Shown here: positions 9,964-19,025 of the stretch, one piece after another
Position numbering within the stretch: the stretch's first letter is position 1
Layout: each line of letters starts with the position of its first letter
Assembly (NCBI RefSeq): GCF_016745835.1
Contig: NZ_JAERVL010000012.1
Location: forward strand, 124,001 to 188,000
Direction of reading: 5' to 3'
DNA: 64,000 bases
Origin: Caldalkalibacillus salinus
GTDB taxonomy: Bacteria; Bacillota; Bacilli; Caldalkalibacillales; JCM-10596
Notes under the pieces: model-generated
What the model was told of the DNA's origin: nothing
Database searches by the model: none
What the model saw: the letters and a program-made list of their open reading frames with translations, nothing else
Position numbers and translations under genes: made by a program

Positions 9964-12294
9964 TCACGTTTGGGTTTGATCTTCTTCAGGGCTTTGAGTG
10001 TCGTTTCCATTCTTGCTCTTCCAATGGACCTCAACCTCGGTTACACGATGAGGATTCGTTTTGAGTTCTTTGATCATTCTGGTTCCTCTACGTGCTCTTG
10101 TGTGTTGAGTCAGCTCATCAAGTTTTAATCTCTTAACGGTTTGTCTGTGAGTATGCATTTTGACAGTCTCAAAATCACGTATATCATGAAACAGTATACC
10201 GTCAACCACTTCATCATCTTTAAGGTTAATGCCCTTCACACCGCCTGCTTTAACCCCCATCACACTCACTTCTTCCTCTTCAAACCACAGGGCAAAGCTC
10301 TGTTGTGTGATCAGTAAGAGCTCATGATGCCCTTGGGTACGATACACTCGTACGACTTCATCCTCACCTTTTAGCTTTATACCCACAATAGGTTTGGAGT
10401 AACGTTGCACTTTATACTCTGATAGTTTGGAACGTTTGACCATGCCTTGCTTCGTTATGAAGAGGAGCATGTCATCCGTTTGATCAAAATCTTCTACACT
10501 GTAGGCGGACAATATACGATCATCTTTATCTATCGGGATTAAATTAGAGATATGTTGCCCCATTTCTTTCCACTTGATATCTGGTAGCTCGTGGACAGGT
10601 AGGTATAGATAATGCCCTTTTGACGTAAATAGTAATAACGTATGCGTCGTATTTGATGTGAGTAAATGGCATAATTCATCCTCATCCTTCATCCCGACCT
10701 CATCTTCATTGGAGGCGGCATACGACCTCATGCTCGTGCGCTTCACATAGCCGTCACGCGTGACGGTAACCATCACATCTTCGGATGGCACCATCACTTC
10801 TAGGCTAACCTTGAGCTCTTCTATTTCCGCCTGAACCTCCGTCATCCTAGCATCTCCGTACGTATCTCTTATCTCTTCTAATTCTTTTTTAATGACTTGT
10901 ACCAACTTCTTCTCACTGGCAAGGATCGCTTCGAGCTTCTTAATCTTCTTCTCTAGCTCTTTAGCTTCCTTCTGCAACTGTGTCACATCTGTGTTCGTTA
11001 AGCGGTATAACTGTAAGCTCACAATGGCTTCCGCTTGAGGTTCTGTGAATCCAAAAGAGGAAATGAGATTACGCTTAGCATCCCCTTTATCCTTAGATGC
11101 ACGAATTTTAGCTATCACATCATCTAATATGGAAAGGGCGTGTATTAGGCCTTCGACAATATGGGCGCGATCCTTTGCTTTACGTAATTCGTACTGACAA
11201 CGATACGTCACCACTTCTTTTTGATGCGTCACATAAGCCTCCAATAAGCCTTTGAGGTTCATAAGTTGTGGCGTTTTATTGGATATAGCCACCATGTTAA
11301 AGTTATACGTGATTTGTAGGTCGGTATTTTTATATAAGTAATTGAGTATCCCTTCTGCATCAGCGTCCTTCTTCAAATCGATGACGATTCGTAAGCCAGT
11401 ACGATCTGTTTCGTCCCTCACTTCAGCAATGCCTTCTACTTTTTTATCTATTCTAAGTTCGTCAATCTTACGCACGAGATTAGCTTTGACTACCTCATAC
11501 GGGATTTCCGTGATGACGATCTGTTCCCGTCCCCCACGCATGACGTCAAAGCTCGATTTTGCTCTGACGACCACTTTTCCTTTACCCGTCTCGTAAGCTT
11601 GCTTGATTCCGTCAATCCCTTGAACAATCCCGCCTGTTGGGAAGTCTGGGCCTTTTAACACTGTCATTAACTCATCAACGGATACCTCGGACTGTTCGAG
11701 GTACATGATCACCGCATCAATGACTTCAATTAAGTTGTGTGGCGGTATATCAGTGGCATACCCAGACGATATACCGGTTGAACCGTTCACAAGTAAATGC
11801 GGAAATCTAGACGGCAATACGGTAGGTTCTTGATCGGAATCATCAAAGTTCGGTGCAAAAGTCACTGTTTGTTTGTCTATGTCTCTTAAGAGTTCAGATG
11901 CTAGGGGCGATAGACGCGCTTCTGTATATCTCATCGCCGCTTGTGGGTCCCCGTCAATGCTACCATTATTGCCGTGCATTTCTACGAGTCGTTTACGTAC
12001 TTTCCACTCTTGTGACATACGCACGAGTGCATCGTACACTGACGTATCGCCGTGTGGATGGTAATTCCCGATCACAGTTCCGACCGTTTTAGCGGATTTA
12101 CGAAACGGTTTGTCCGCTGTGTTCCCTTCCTGGTGCATGGCGTACAAGATGCGACGTTGTACCGGCTTTAATCCGTCTCTCGCATCAGGTAAAGCACGCT
12201 CCTGAATGATATATTTAGAGTATCGACCGAAGCGGTCCCCCATGACTTCTTCAAAGGGTAAATCTAAGATTTTATCGATCAGTGCCAATCTCAT
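9964..12294 (-). CDS. parC: DNA topoisomerase IV subunit A
   Basis: A 776-residue type IIA topoisomerase breakage-reunion subunit that decatenates daughter chromosomes together with ParE. The N-terminus has the family motif ALPDARDGLKPVQRRILYAM. The catalytic Tyr is in AAMRYTEARL near residue 122. The C-terminal half carries the beta-propeller repeats. The quinolone-determining region reads HPHGDTSVYDALV, with Thr and Asp at the positions equivalent to E. coli Ser80 and Glu84. The ATG at 12294 lies only 3 bases from AAAGGAGG; an in-frame TTG two codons later (12288) has 9-base spacing and may be the real start. It overlaps the end of parE by 23 bases. Order and sequence favour ParC over GyrA. 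Confidence 0.93.
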   Translation of the reverse strand: MRLALIDKILDLPFEEVMGDRFGRYSKYIIQERALPDARDGLKPVQRRILYAMHQEGNTADKPFRKSAKTVGTVIGNYHPHGDTSVYDALVRMSQEWKVRKRLVEMHGNNGSIDGDPQAAMRYTEARLSPLASELLRDIDKQTVTFAPNFDDSDQEPTVLPSRFPHLLVNGSTGISSGYATDIPPHNLIEVIDAVIMYLEQSEVSVDELMTVLKGPDFPTGGIVQGIDGIKQAYETGKGKVVVRAKSSFDVMRGGREQIVITEIPYEVVKANLVRKIDELRIDKKVEGIAEVRDETDRTGLRIVIDLKKDADAEGILNYLYKNTDLQITYNFNMVAISNKTPQLMNLKGLLEAYVTHQKEVVTYRCQYELRKAKDRAHIVEGLIHALSILDDVIAKIRASKDKGDAKRNLISSFGFTEPQAEAIVSLQLYRLTNTDVTQLQKEAKELEKKIKKLEAILASEKKLVQVIKKELEEIRDTYGDARMTEVQAEIEELKVSLEVMVPSEDVMVTVTRDGYVKRTSMRSYAASNEDEVGMKDEDELCHLLTSNTTHTLLLFTSKGHYLYLPVHELPDIKWKEMGQHISNLIPIDKDDRILSAYSVEDFDQTDDMLLFITKQGMVKRSKLSEYKVQRYSKPIVGIKLKGEDEVVRVYRTQGHHELLLITQQSFALWFEEEEVSVMGVKAGGVKGINLKDDEVVDGILFHDIRDFETVKMHTHRQTVKRLKLDELTQHTRARRGTRMIKELKTNPHRVTEVEVHWKSKNGNDTQSPEEDQTQT

Positions 12295-14251
12295 TATCCT
12301 CCTTTAGAAGAACGTCTTGACCTTCATTATCTTCTAATGTGAAGGCAACGTTACGTTCAATCCATTTCCTTCTTGGCTCAACCTTATCGCCCATAAGCAC
12401 TGACACTCTTCGTTCAGCACGTGCAGCGTCATCCACCGTCACACGAATGAGTGCTCTGGATTCTGGATTCATGGTTGTCTCCCACAATTGGTCTGCGTTC
12501 ATCTCACCTAGACCTTTATAGCGCTGTATGGTATACCCTTTTCCGACTTTCTTAATCGCCTTTTTCATTTCATCTTCATCCCACGCGTATTCCACTTTCG
12601 CCTTCTTACCTGTCCCTTTACTAATTTTATATAGAGGGGGTAAAGCGATGTAAACTTTATTCGCTTCAACGAGTGGTCGCATGTAACGATAGAAGAAGGT
12701 GAGCAGGAGTACTTGTATATGCGCACCGTCTGTATCCGCATCTGTCATAATGATGACCTTATCATAATTGCAATCTTCTAAATTAAAATCTGAACCAACA
12801 CCAGCACCAATCGTGTAAATAATGGTCCGGATTTCTTCGTTTTTCATGATATCTTCTAGCTTCGCTTTTTCTGTGTTAACGACCTTGCCTCGTAGTGGGA
12901 GGATCGCTTGGAAGGTACGGTCTCGCCCTTGCTTGGCTGATCCCCCAGCGGAGTCCCCCTCTACCAAGAACAGTTCATTGCGGTCCGGATTTTTGGATTG
13001 TGCGGGGGTCAACTTCCCACTGAGCATCGCTTCTTTTCGTTTACTCTTCTTGCCCGTTCTTGCTTCTTCTCTCGCTTTTCGAGCAGCCTCTCTCGCTTGA
13101 GCCGATTTGATCGATTTTCGAACGAGCATGGTGGCGGTGTCCGGGTTTTCTTCTAGGAATGTGGCCAAACGTTCAGCCACAAACGTATCCACCGCAGATC
13201 TCGCTTCCGGCGTCCCGAGTTTCCCTTTTGTTTGCCCCTCGAATTGTAATTTTTCCTCTGGGATACGAACTGAGATAATCGCTGTTAACCCCTCGCGGAC
13301 ATCGGCGCCCTCTAAATTCTTGTCTTTTTCCTTAAGCAACCCGGTCTTTCGAGCATACTCGTTCATCACCCGAGTCATCGCCGTCTTGTAACCTGCTTCG
13401 TGTGTCCCTCCATCTTTTGTCCGAACGTGGTTTACGAAGGATAATATTTGCTCAGAATAGCCGTCATTAAACTGCATAGCGATCTCTATCGGAATGTCTT
13501 GCTGCTCTCCCATAAAAGTCATGACAGGGTGGAACGACGTCTTCTCTTCATTTAAGTACTCTACAAAAGCCTCTATACCACTCTCGTAGTGGAAGGTTTC
13601 CTGTTGTTCCTTTCCCTCTCTTAAATCTTGGACTTCGATCGTCAGTCCTCTCAATAGAAAGGCAGCCTCTCGAGCACGCTCAGCTAAAATATCATAGTTA
13701 AAGCCCGTTGTTGAAAATACTGTGCTGTCTGGTTTGAAATGAACAATGGTGCCAGTTTTACGTGTGTTACCTGTCTCTTCGAGGTCCGTTACCGGTTTTC
13801 CTCCGTTTTCAAATCTCTGGCGATACGTTTTCCCTTGTCTGTGAATCGTCACTTCTACCCATTCGGAAAGCGCATTAACCACGGAAGCCCCTACGCCATG
13901 CAGTCCACCCGAGGTTTTATAACCGCCTTGTCCAAACTTACCTCCCGCATGAAGCACGGTGAAAATGACCTCAGGTGTCGGTCGCCCGGAGGCGTGCATA
14001 CCAGTCGGCATACCTCGTCCAACGTCTTTTACACTCACACTGCCATCCTTATGTATCGTTAAGGTAATGAGCTCACCATGTCCTGCTAACGCCTCATCTA
14101 CAGCGTTGTCCATTATTTCAAAAACAAGATGGTGTAACCCTCTTGAATCAGTACTTCCTATGTACATTCCGGGTCTCTTTCGAACGGCGTCCAACCCTTC
14201 TAATACCTGAATCGATTCTTCATTGTATTCATAAGATAATTGATCGGTCAA
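12272..14251 (-). CDS. parE: DNA topoisomerase IV subunit B
   Basis: A 659-residue ATPase subunit of topoisomerase IV. The GHKL ATPase domain shows IMDNAVDEALAG, DVGRGMPTG and the ATP-lid TSGGLHGVGASVVNALS. The TOPRIM domain shows VEGDSAGGSAKQGRDR and MTDADTDGAHI. QRYKGLGEMNADQLWETTM is near the C-terminus. The wording MPTGMHASGRPTPEVIFTVL and the tight pairing with parC identify ParE rather than GyrB. I start it at TTG 14251, which has an AAGGGGGG site 9-10 bases upstream and matches the family N-terminus before YNEESIQVLEG. A longer frame from ATG 14290 would translate through that binding site. It forms an operon with parC. Confidence 0.93.
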   Translation of the reverse strand: MTDQLSYEYNEESIQVLEGLDAVRKRPGMYIGSTDSRGLHHLVFEIMDNAVDEALAGHGELITLTIHKDGSVSVKDVGRGMPTGMHASGRPTPEVIFTVLHAGGKFGQGGYKTSGGLHGVGASVVNALSEWVEVTIHRQGKTYRQRFENGGKPVTDLEETGNTRKTGTIVHFKPDSTVFSTTGFNYDILAERAREAAFLLRGLTIEVQDLREGKEQQETFHYESGIEAFVEYLNEEKTSFHPVMTFMGEQQDIPIEIAMQFNDGYSEQILSFVNHVRTKDGGTHEAGYKTAMTRVMNEYARKTGLLKEKDKNLEGADVREGLTAIISVRIPEEKLQFEGQTKGKLGTPEARSAVDTFVAERLATFLEENPDTATMLVRKSIKSAQAREAARKAREEARTGKKSKRKEAMLSGKLTPAQSKNPDRNELFLVEGDSAGGSAKQGRDRTFQAILPLRGKVVNTEKAKLEDIMKNEEIRTIIYTIGAGVGSDFNLEDCNYDKVIIMTDADTDGAHIQVLLLTFFYRYMRPLVEANKVYIALPPLYKISKGTGKKAKVEYAWDEDEMKKAIKKVGKGYTIQRYKGLGEMNADQLWETTMNPESRALIRVTVDDAARAERRVSVLMGDKVEPRRKWIERNVAFTLEDNEGQDVLLKEDNEIGTDR

Positions 14252-14350
14252 GGACGTCTTCCCCCCTTCTTTTAGTACCGTTACGAACATACGTTTTTAT
14301 ATATTTTACACGCTCGTATGAAAATAAACAAGCGCTTGTCCATAACGGAA

Positions 14351-14388
14351 CGAAAAGCCTTGAGAACACAACGTTTCAAGGCTTTTCG
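14351..14388 (-). terminator. Intrinsic terminator of degV
   Basis: A 13-bp stem (CGAAAAGCCTTGA with its complement) around a 12-base loop, just after the degV stop on the minus strand. The T tail is short (TTTTCGTT). Confidence 0.6.
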
Positions 14389-14407
14389 CTTCAGTCCTAT
14401 GTTAGCT

Positions 14408-15271
14408 TTATTTCTGTTTCAGCGCAACACCCAGTACGTTCGGACCTGCATGTGTTCCGATTGTACTTCCTAACTTATAGTAGTGCACTTCTTCAAACGT
14501 GTCTAGGTCTAAAACGTTCGCTACTTCTTTTCTGGCGTCATCCTCATTTGTATAACCGTGAACGATAAAAGCGATATCAGTTTCATAGTCTGACAAGGAG
14601 CCAATATACTCCCCTAACTGACGCAAGCCTCGTTTTCTGCCTCTAGACTTGTCGAGCATGTTCACTTTTCCATTATCGACGGTGACAATCGGCTTAATAT
14701 TGAGAATACCCCCGATCATGGCTTGAGCTGACGATATACGACCACCTTTTTTAAGGTTTTCTAATGTATCGAGTAAAGCCAAAATTTTGATTTGAGCTTT
14801 ATGATCCTCTATCCATTGAACGACTTCTTTGGCCGTTTTGCCTTCTGATAACATCTTATCCGCTCTTTTTAGCATGTATAACACGACCACCGATACATTC
14901 GCGGAATCAACAAGGTGGATTTTTTCTTTTTCTTGCTCATCTTCAATCATATCTCTAGCGATGGTTGTACTTTGGTATGTACCACTTAGTTCGGATGAGA
15001 TCGACAGACTGATGACTTCTTTATCCTCATCTATGTATTTCTTAAAAACATCGTGAAATGCTTGTGGAGACGGCTGACTTGTCTTGGGTAAGGCTTCTGA
15101 CTCAGACATTCTTTCATAAAATTGTTCTTTGTTCAAGTCCACACCATCGAGGTATACGTCGTCCCCAAAATATATATTGAGTGGAACAACTTCTACGTGG
15201 TGCTGTAAATCAAGCCCGTTATCTACTTCAAAATCGCTTCCACTGTCTAAGACAAACACAACATTGCTCAT
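14408..15271 (-). CDS. DegV family fatty-acid-binding protein
   Basis: A 287-residue DegV-fold protein. Typical features: the N-terminal VVFVLDSGSDF, TSQPSPQAFHDVF with the ligand-contacting Thr-Ser near residues 63-64, SISSELSGTYQS with the second binding Ser near residue 94, and GGRISSAQAMIGGILNIKPI. Proteins of this fold hold a long-chain fatty acid and act with fatty acid kinase FakA in loading exogenous fatty acids; no fakA is present here. The ATG follows AGAAGGAGG with good spacing. A TATAAT box lies on the minus strand upstream (near 15360) without a convincing -35. It is transcribed alone. Confidence 0.88.
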   Translation of the reverse strand: MSNVVFVLDSGSDFEVDNGLDLQHHVEVVPLNIYFGDDVYLDGVDLNKEQFYERMSESEALPKTSQPSPQAFHDVFKKYIDEDKEVISLSISSELSGTYQSTTIARDMIEDEQEKEKIHLVDSANVSVVVLYMLKRADKMLSEGKTAKEVVQWIEDHKAQIKILALLDTLENLKKGGRISSAQAMIGGILNIKPIVTVDNGKVNMLDKSRGRKRGLRQLGEYIGSLSDYETDIAFIVHGYTNEDDARKEVANVLDLDTFEEVHYYKLGSTIGTHAGPNVLGVALKQK

Positions 15272-15648
15272 AGTATGATGCCTCCTTCTTATTACGATTC
15301 ATACCATCTTATCTAGAAACGATGGACAGCCCCTAAAAGACGATGCTCTCTTCCTGTATTATATCTTACTTTTATAAAAAAGGTAGTCCTTCTTTAAAGT
15401 CATATACGCTTTGTTAATAAGCGTGCACCATTTTATCTATAAGCATGCCTCTTTTACCACCTAGCATGTCACACAGAGATTCAATTTAAAGAATGACGCT
15501 ACAAACGATATATTAAAATTCGCCAGTTAGGTCTAGACGCTATCGTATCAAGAAAAAAGCTACCCTTTACAGAGGACGATGTAAGGGTAGCTTGGATTTT
15601 CATCCAAATCTCACTTTATTTGCACGAGGCCATTTTCATACGACTAAA
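15272..15648. other. Intergenic region between degV and the alcohol dehydrogenase gene
   Basis: A 377-base stretch holding the degV upstream region (a TATAAT-like -10 near 15357-15362 on the minus strand) and the alcohol dehydrogenase terminator at 15553-15593. I see no coding frame or RNA gene in it. Confidence 0.5.
15553..15593 (-). terminator. Intrinsic terminator of the alcohol dehydrogenase gene
   Basis: On the minus strand AAGCTACCCTTAC pairs with GTAAAGGGTAGCTT (one bulged base), followed by a T-rich tail (TTTTTTC). Confidence 0.85.
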
Positions 15649-16806
15649 CTAAAGAGACATTCTAAGGATTTCAGCAACGTCTTCTTTCTCTAATTTCTTA
15701 AAGCTGCCGATTGGACCAAAGTGAGTCGCTTTCTGAGCCATATCTTCTATATGCTGATCATCGATATCGTAATCAGCTAAGCGTACAGGGGCACCAATCT
15801 TGTTAAAGAATTCTCTCGTCGCTTGAATACCAGCCAGGGCCACTTCTTCATCTGATTGACCACTAGGGTCAACTCCCCAAACCTCAGTAGCAAAACGGAT
15901 GAAGCGGTCGATATTTTCTTTATACACATATTTCATCCAGTTAGGGAAAATGATCGCTAATCCACCCGCATGGGGGATATCGTAAATAGCACTCACAGCA
16001 TGCTCAATACCGTGGCTTGCCCAATCCGTTTCAACTCCCTGAGCTAATTGGCCATTCAACGCCATCGTACCACAGTACATAATATTGGCTCTCGCTTCGT
16101 AATTTTTAGGCTGCTCAAGCACGACTGGCGCATTGTCAATGACCGTTTTTAATATAGACTCAGCGTATCGAGATTGAAGGGGTATATTCTCCGTGTGTGA
16201 AAAATACTGCTCAAACACATGGGACATCATGTCTACCATCCCATACACCGTTTGGTCTTCCGGGACGGAGAATGTGTTTGTCGGATCTAAGATAGAAAAG
16301 GCTGGAAAAGTCGTACCTGCCCCTCGCTTCTCTTGCTTCTCCCAGTGTGTGACCACACTACCACGGTTCATTTCAGACCCAGTCGCCGCCAACGTGAGAA
16401 TAACGCCGAGTGGTAACGCAGCTTCAGCAACAGCTTTACGATCGTAAAAGTCCCATACGTCTCCATCGTATTTGGCCCCTACAGCAACACCTTTAGCAGC
16501 ATCAACCACACTGCCTCCGCCCACTGCGAGAACGAGGTCAATGGACTCTTGCTTACATAGATCGATCCCCTTCTGGACAGTCGTCAGTCTCGGATTAGGT
16601 TCTACCCCGGCTAGCTCAAACACCTGGCAGTCTGCCCCTTGTAATCGTTGTATAACATCATCGTACAAGCCAAAAGATTTAATACTGCCTCCGCCATAGA
16701 CAAGGAGCACCTTTGTCCCGTATTCATGTACTTTATCTGCTAATTTTTCGATTTGGCCTTTTCCGAATAGAATCTCAGTAGGGTTCCTAAACTCAAAATT
16801 ATTCAC
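15649..16806 (-). CDS. yugJ: Iron-containing alcohol dehydrogenase, YugJ/butanol dehydrogenase type
   Basis: A 385-residue NAD(P)H-dependent alcohol dehydrogenase of the iron (type III) family. The N-terminal nucleotide-binding part shows [10 protein letters not shown] and [13 protein letters not shown]. The metal site is formed by Asp in [12 protein letters not shown] and the His residues of [32 protein letters not shown] and FPNWMKYVY place it with B. subtilis YugJ/YugK and clostridial butanol dehydrogenases; the physiological substrate is unknown. The start is GTG at 16806, with AAGGAGG 7 bases upstream. It is monocistronic with its own terminator. Cytoplasmic. Confidence 0.88.
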   Translation of the reverse strand: MNNFEFRNPTEILFGKGQIEKLADKVHEYGTKVLLVYGGGSIKSFGLYDDVIQRLQGADCQVFELAGVEPNPRLTTVQKGIDLCKQESIDLVLAVGGGSVVDAAKGVAVGAKYDGDVWDFYDRKAVAEAALPLGVILTLAATGSEMNRGSVVTHWEKQEKRGAGTTFPAFSILDPTNTFSVPEDQTVYGMVDMMSHVFEQYFSHTENIPLQSRYAESILKTVIDNAPVVLEQPKNYEARANIMYCGTMALNGQLAQGVETDWASHGIEHAVSAIYDIPHAGGLAIIFPNWMKYVYKENIDRFIRFATEVWGVDPSGQSDEEVALAGIQATREFFNKIGAPVRLADYDIDDQHIEDMAQKATHFGPIGSFKKLEKEDVAEILRMSL

Positions 16807-17013
16807 GTGTAGACCTCCTTATGGTAGTCAATATGTACTTAGCCCCATAAACCTAAAGTTCAAAGGTAACTTTATTGTATCAAAGCGACAACGTGTTTTA
16901 AAGTTTTGTGCACCTGAGGCAGGAGCAGCGTATGATTTCCAGGCATGTTTCTGCCTGATTAACACACCCTAAGCTTAAGCATATGTAAGCATACAAGAAA
17001 GCGAGGATTGCTG

Positions 17014-17394
17014 ATGAAGATGCCAAAGGATGAAAAAGCGATCATTGCCGGGTTCAGAACGATGGAACAAGCTGAAAAAGCAAAGCAGGAGTTAAGTCAG
17101 CTTGGGGTTATTGACCAACGTGTTGACCGCATGAGTCTCTATACCGTCACCGAGTTTGAAAAAAGACCAGAGAATCCGATAACGGGAGATTATCCCGGAT
17201 TAGCTAACGCCACATTTGATCAGGAGATGGGGCGTGATCAAAGTGTCTTAGCAAATGTACAACCTAGCGCTTCAGGATTAAGCGATGGTAACCCCTCAGA
17301 TGTAGGTTTAGATGTTGTCTTATCGGCTGTTGTATCTGAGAAAAATTTTCACAGGGCGCAAGAAATTGTCAGAGAGTGTGGCGGACAATTCTAA
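17014..17394 (+). CDS. Conserved hypothetical protein, YflT-like layout
   Basis: A soluble protein of 126 residues that I do not recognise with certainty. The N-terminal part (KAIIAGFRTMEQAEKAKQEL, then VIDQRVDRMSLY) and the C-terminal part (LDVVLSAVVSEKNFHRAQEI, then CGGQF) look like two halves of a small alpha/beta domain that senses or binds something, as in general-stress YflT-type proteins. The middle is Gly/Asn/Ser-rich and probably flexible. There is no signal peptide or membrane segment. The ATG at 17014 is chosen for a GAGGA site 6 bases upstream; TTG at 17008 is less likely. It is a single gene ended by a strong bidirectional terminator. The function is unknown. Confidence 0.6.
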   Translation: MKMPKDEKAIIAGFRTMEQAEKAKQELSQLGVIDQRVDRMSLYTVTEFEKRPENPITGDYPGLANATFDQEMGRDQSVLANVQPSASGLSDGNPSDVGLDVVLSAVVSEKNFHRAQEIVRECGGQF

Positions 17395-17446
17395 CAAAAA
17401 AACGATGCGCAATCTCCACTAAGGTGGGTTTGCCGCATCTTTTTTA
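17395..17446. terminator. Bidirectional intrinsic terminator
   Basis: GATGCG pairs with CGCATC and an inner CCAC/GGTG stem stabilises the hairpin. An A run lies on the left and a run of six T on the right. It separates the convergent genes at 17014-17394 (+) and 17463-18758 (-). Confidence 0.8.
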
Positions 17447-17462
17447 TATTCATGTCTTTCTA

Positions 17463-18758
17463 TTAATGAACTGGGAAAAAGATCATTTGTAAGGCAAAGA
17501 TAACACCAAAGGCGTACACGAGTGGATGCACCTGTCTCCATTTGCCGCTCGTGATTTTGAGAATGGGATAAATGATAAATCCTAGGGCAATCCCTGTTGC
17601 GATACTAGAGGTCAATGGCATCGCAATCATAATCGTAAAGGCAGGAAAGGCTTCATCAAATTGATCCCATGAAATTTTCGAAACACTTTCCATCATAAAG
17701 CTACCAACAATAATAAGCACGGGTGCTGTAATAGCGGGTAAAGCGGCAATCGCTTCAATCATCGGTGATAAAAACATAGCCAACAACAGCAAACCTGCCG
17801 TTGTCACTGCGGTCAATCCCGTGCGTCCTCCTACTGCGACCCCTGATGAAGACTCAATATACGCTGAGGTGGGGCTCGTTCCTAAACCAGCACCTACGGT
17901 GGTCCCTACCGCATCAGCCATGAGTGCATGCTTCGCTTTCGGAAATTCGCCCGTATCCTTAAGTAAACCTGCCTGCTCCGCCACCCCTATCATCGTCCCA
18001 GTAGTATCAAATAAAGTCACAAGTAAGAAGGCAAAGATGACCGCGTATAACCCATGTTGCCAGACCCCAGCAAAGTCTAGATCAAAGAAAACTGGAGCAG
18101 AAGGCATTGAAAAGAGGCCATTGAATGTCAATAATCCCTGGACATAACCAATAAGGGCAGTGACGAGCATCCCAATGAAAAGGGCCGCCTTTACTTTGAG
18201 CGTCATGAGTATCAATGTGATTATAAGGCCAATGATGGCTAACATCGTACCAGGGTCATGTATATCTCCTGGAGCCACAACCGTCGCCTCATCTGGTTGA
18301 ATGAGGCCCGCTGTCCGTAATCCTATAAAGGCGATAAATAATCCGATACCTGATGTAATACCATACTTCAGTGCGCCCGGTATGGCTTTAATGAGATGTT
18401 CTCTAAATGATGTTAGACTGAGCAAAATGAAGAGTACGCCGGCGCAGAAGACAGCTGCGAAAACCGTCTGATATGTTAGCCCATAAGTACCAACCACACT
18501 AGCAAAATAGGCATTCAACCCCATACCTGGTGCGATGGCAATAGGATAATTAGCGAATAAGGCCATATAAAGTGTCCCCACCGCAGCAGAGATAATGGTG
18601 GCCATAAAGACTTGTTCAAAGGGTACGCCCGCTTGGGATAAGATGGCTGGGTTGACAATCACAATGTACACCATGGTTAAGAATGTTGTCATACCTGCGA
18701 CTGTTTCAGTTTTGAGACTTGTTCCTCTTTCTTCTAAACGAAAGATCTTGTCTAGCAT
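17463..18758 (-). CDS. pbuG: Purine (hypoxanthine/guanine) permease, NCS2/AzgA family
   Basis: A 431-residue membrane transporter with about 12-14 hydrophobic segments. Family signatures: ETVAGMTTFLTMVYI at the N-terminus, APGMGLNAYFA near residue 75, TLFDTTGTMIGVAEQAGL (TM8 purine site) and GTSPTSAYIESSSGVAVGGRTGL (TM10 binding region). AzgA-type NCS2 permeases import hypoxanthine, guanine or adenine with protons. PbuG is the closest named match by length and motifs, but PbuO cannot be excluded. AGGGGG precedes the ATG. No purine riboswitch is seen in the leader; instead a PurBox-like element lies upstream. Monocistronic. Confidence 0.87.
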   Translation of the reverse strand: MLDKIFRLEERGTSLKTETVAGMTTFLTMVYIVIVNPAILSQAGVPFEQVFMATIISAAVGTLYMALFANYPIAIAPGMGLNAYFASVVGTYGLTYQTVFAAVFCAGVLFILLSLTSFREHLIKAIPGALKYGITSGIGLFIAFIGLRTAGLIQPDEATVVAPGDIHDPGTMLAIIGLIITLILMTLKVKAALFIGMLVTALIGYVQGLLTFNGLFSMPSAPVFFDLDFAGVWQHGLYAVIFAFLLVTLFDTTGTMIGVAEQAGLLKDTGEFPKAKHALMADAVGTTVGAGLGTSPTSAYIESSSGVAVGGRTGLTAVTTAGLLLLAMFLSPMIEAIAALPAITAPVLIIVGSFMMESVSKISWDQFDEAFPAFTIMIAMPLTSSIATGIALGFIIYPILKITSGKWRQVHPLVYAFGVIFALQMIFFPVH

Positions 18759-18785
18759 GTTTTATCCCCCTAAATATAATCATCA

Positions 18786-18829
18786 ATTAACGAACATTAA
18801 ACTCACAGTTTTATATATTATTCGTTTTT
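18786..18829. promoter_or_regulatory. Candidate PurR operator (PurBox pair) upstream of pbuG
   Basis: ATTAACGAACATT (18786-18798) matches the B. subtilis PurBox consensus AWWWCCGAACWWT at 12 of 13 positions. An imperfect inverted copy containing TTCG lies at about 18817-18829, 18 bases away (consensus spacing 16-17). Purine permeases are known PurR targets, so this is plausible but not proven. Confidence 0.4.
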
Positions 18830-19025
18830 TATGCGTAGTGCAAGGGGGTGCCTGTAAAAAGCACCAACATATTAGAATTTATACGGCAAATGTTATATAA
18901 TAGCAGATGAAATCCAGATAAGTTGTCCACCTATATTTTAGGCTAGGCACTCATTCTTTTATGCTTAAATAAATCATTTAGAGTGTAGATACAATATGTC
19001 GTGGACAAAAAAGGAGCGGAAGCCT

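Noticed and set aside
9851-10128. Plus-strand frames of 69-75 codons near the end of parC
   Set aside because: They run antisense to parC and the thiC promoter and lack ribosome binding sites.
12272-12294. Possible frameshift between parE and parC
   Set aside because: The 23-base overlap is a normal operon overlap; both proteins are full-length with complete motifs.
18759-19000. Purine riboswitch upstream of pbuG
   Set aside because: I could not find the conserved aptamer loops on the minus strand; the PurBox-like element is the better explanation.
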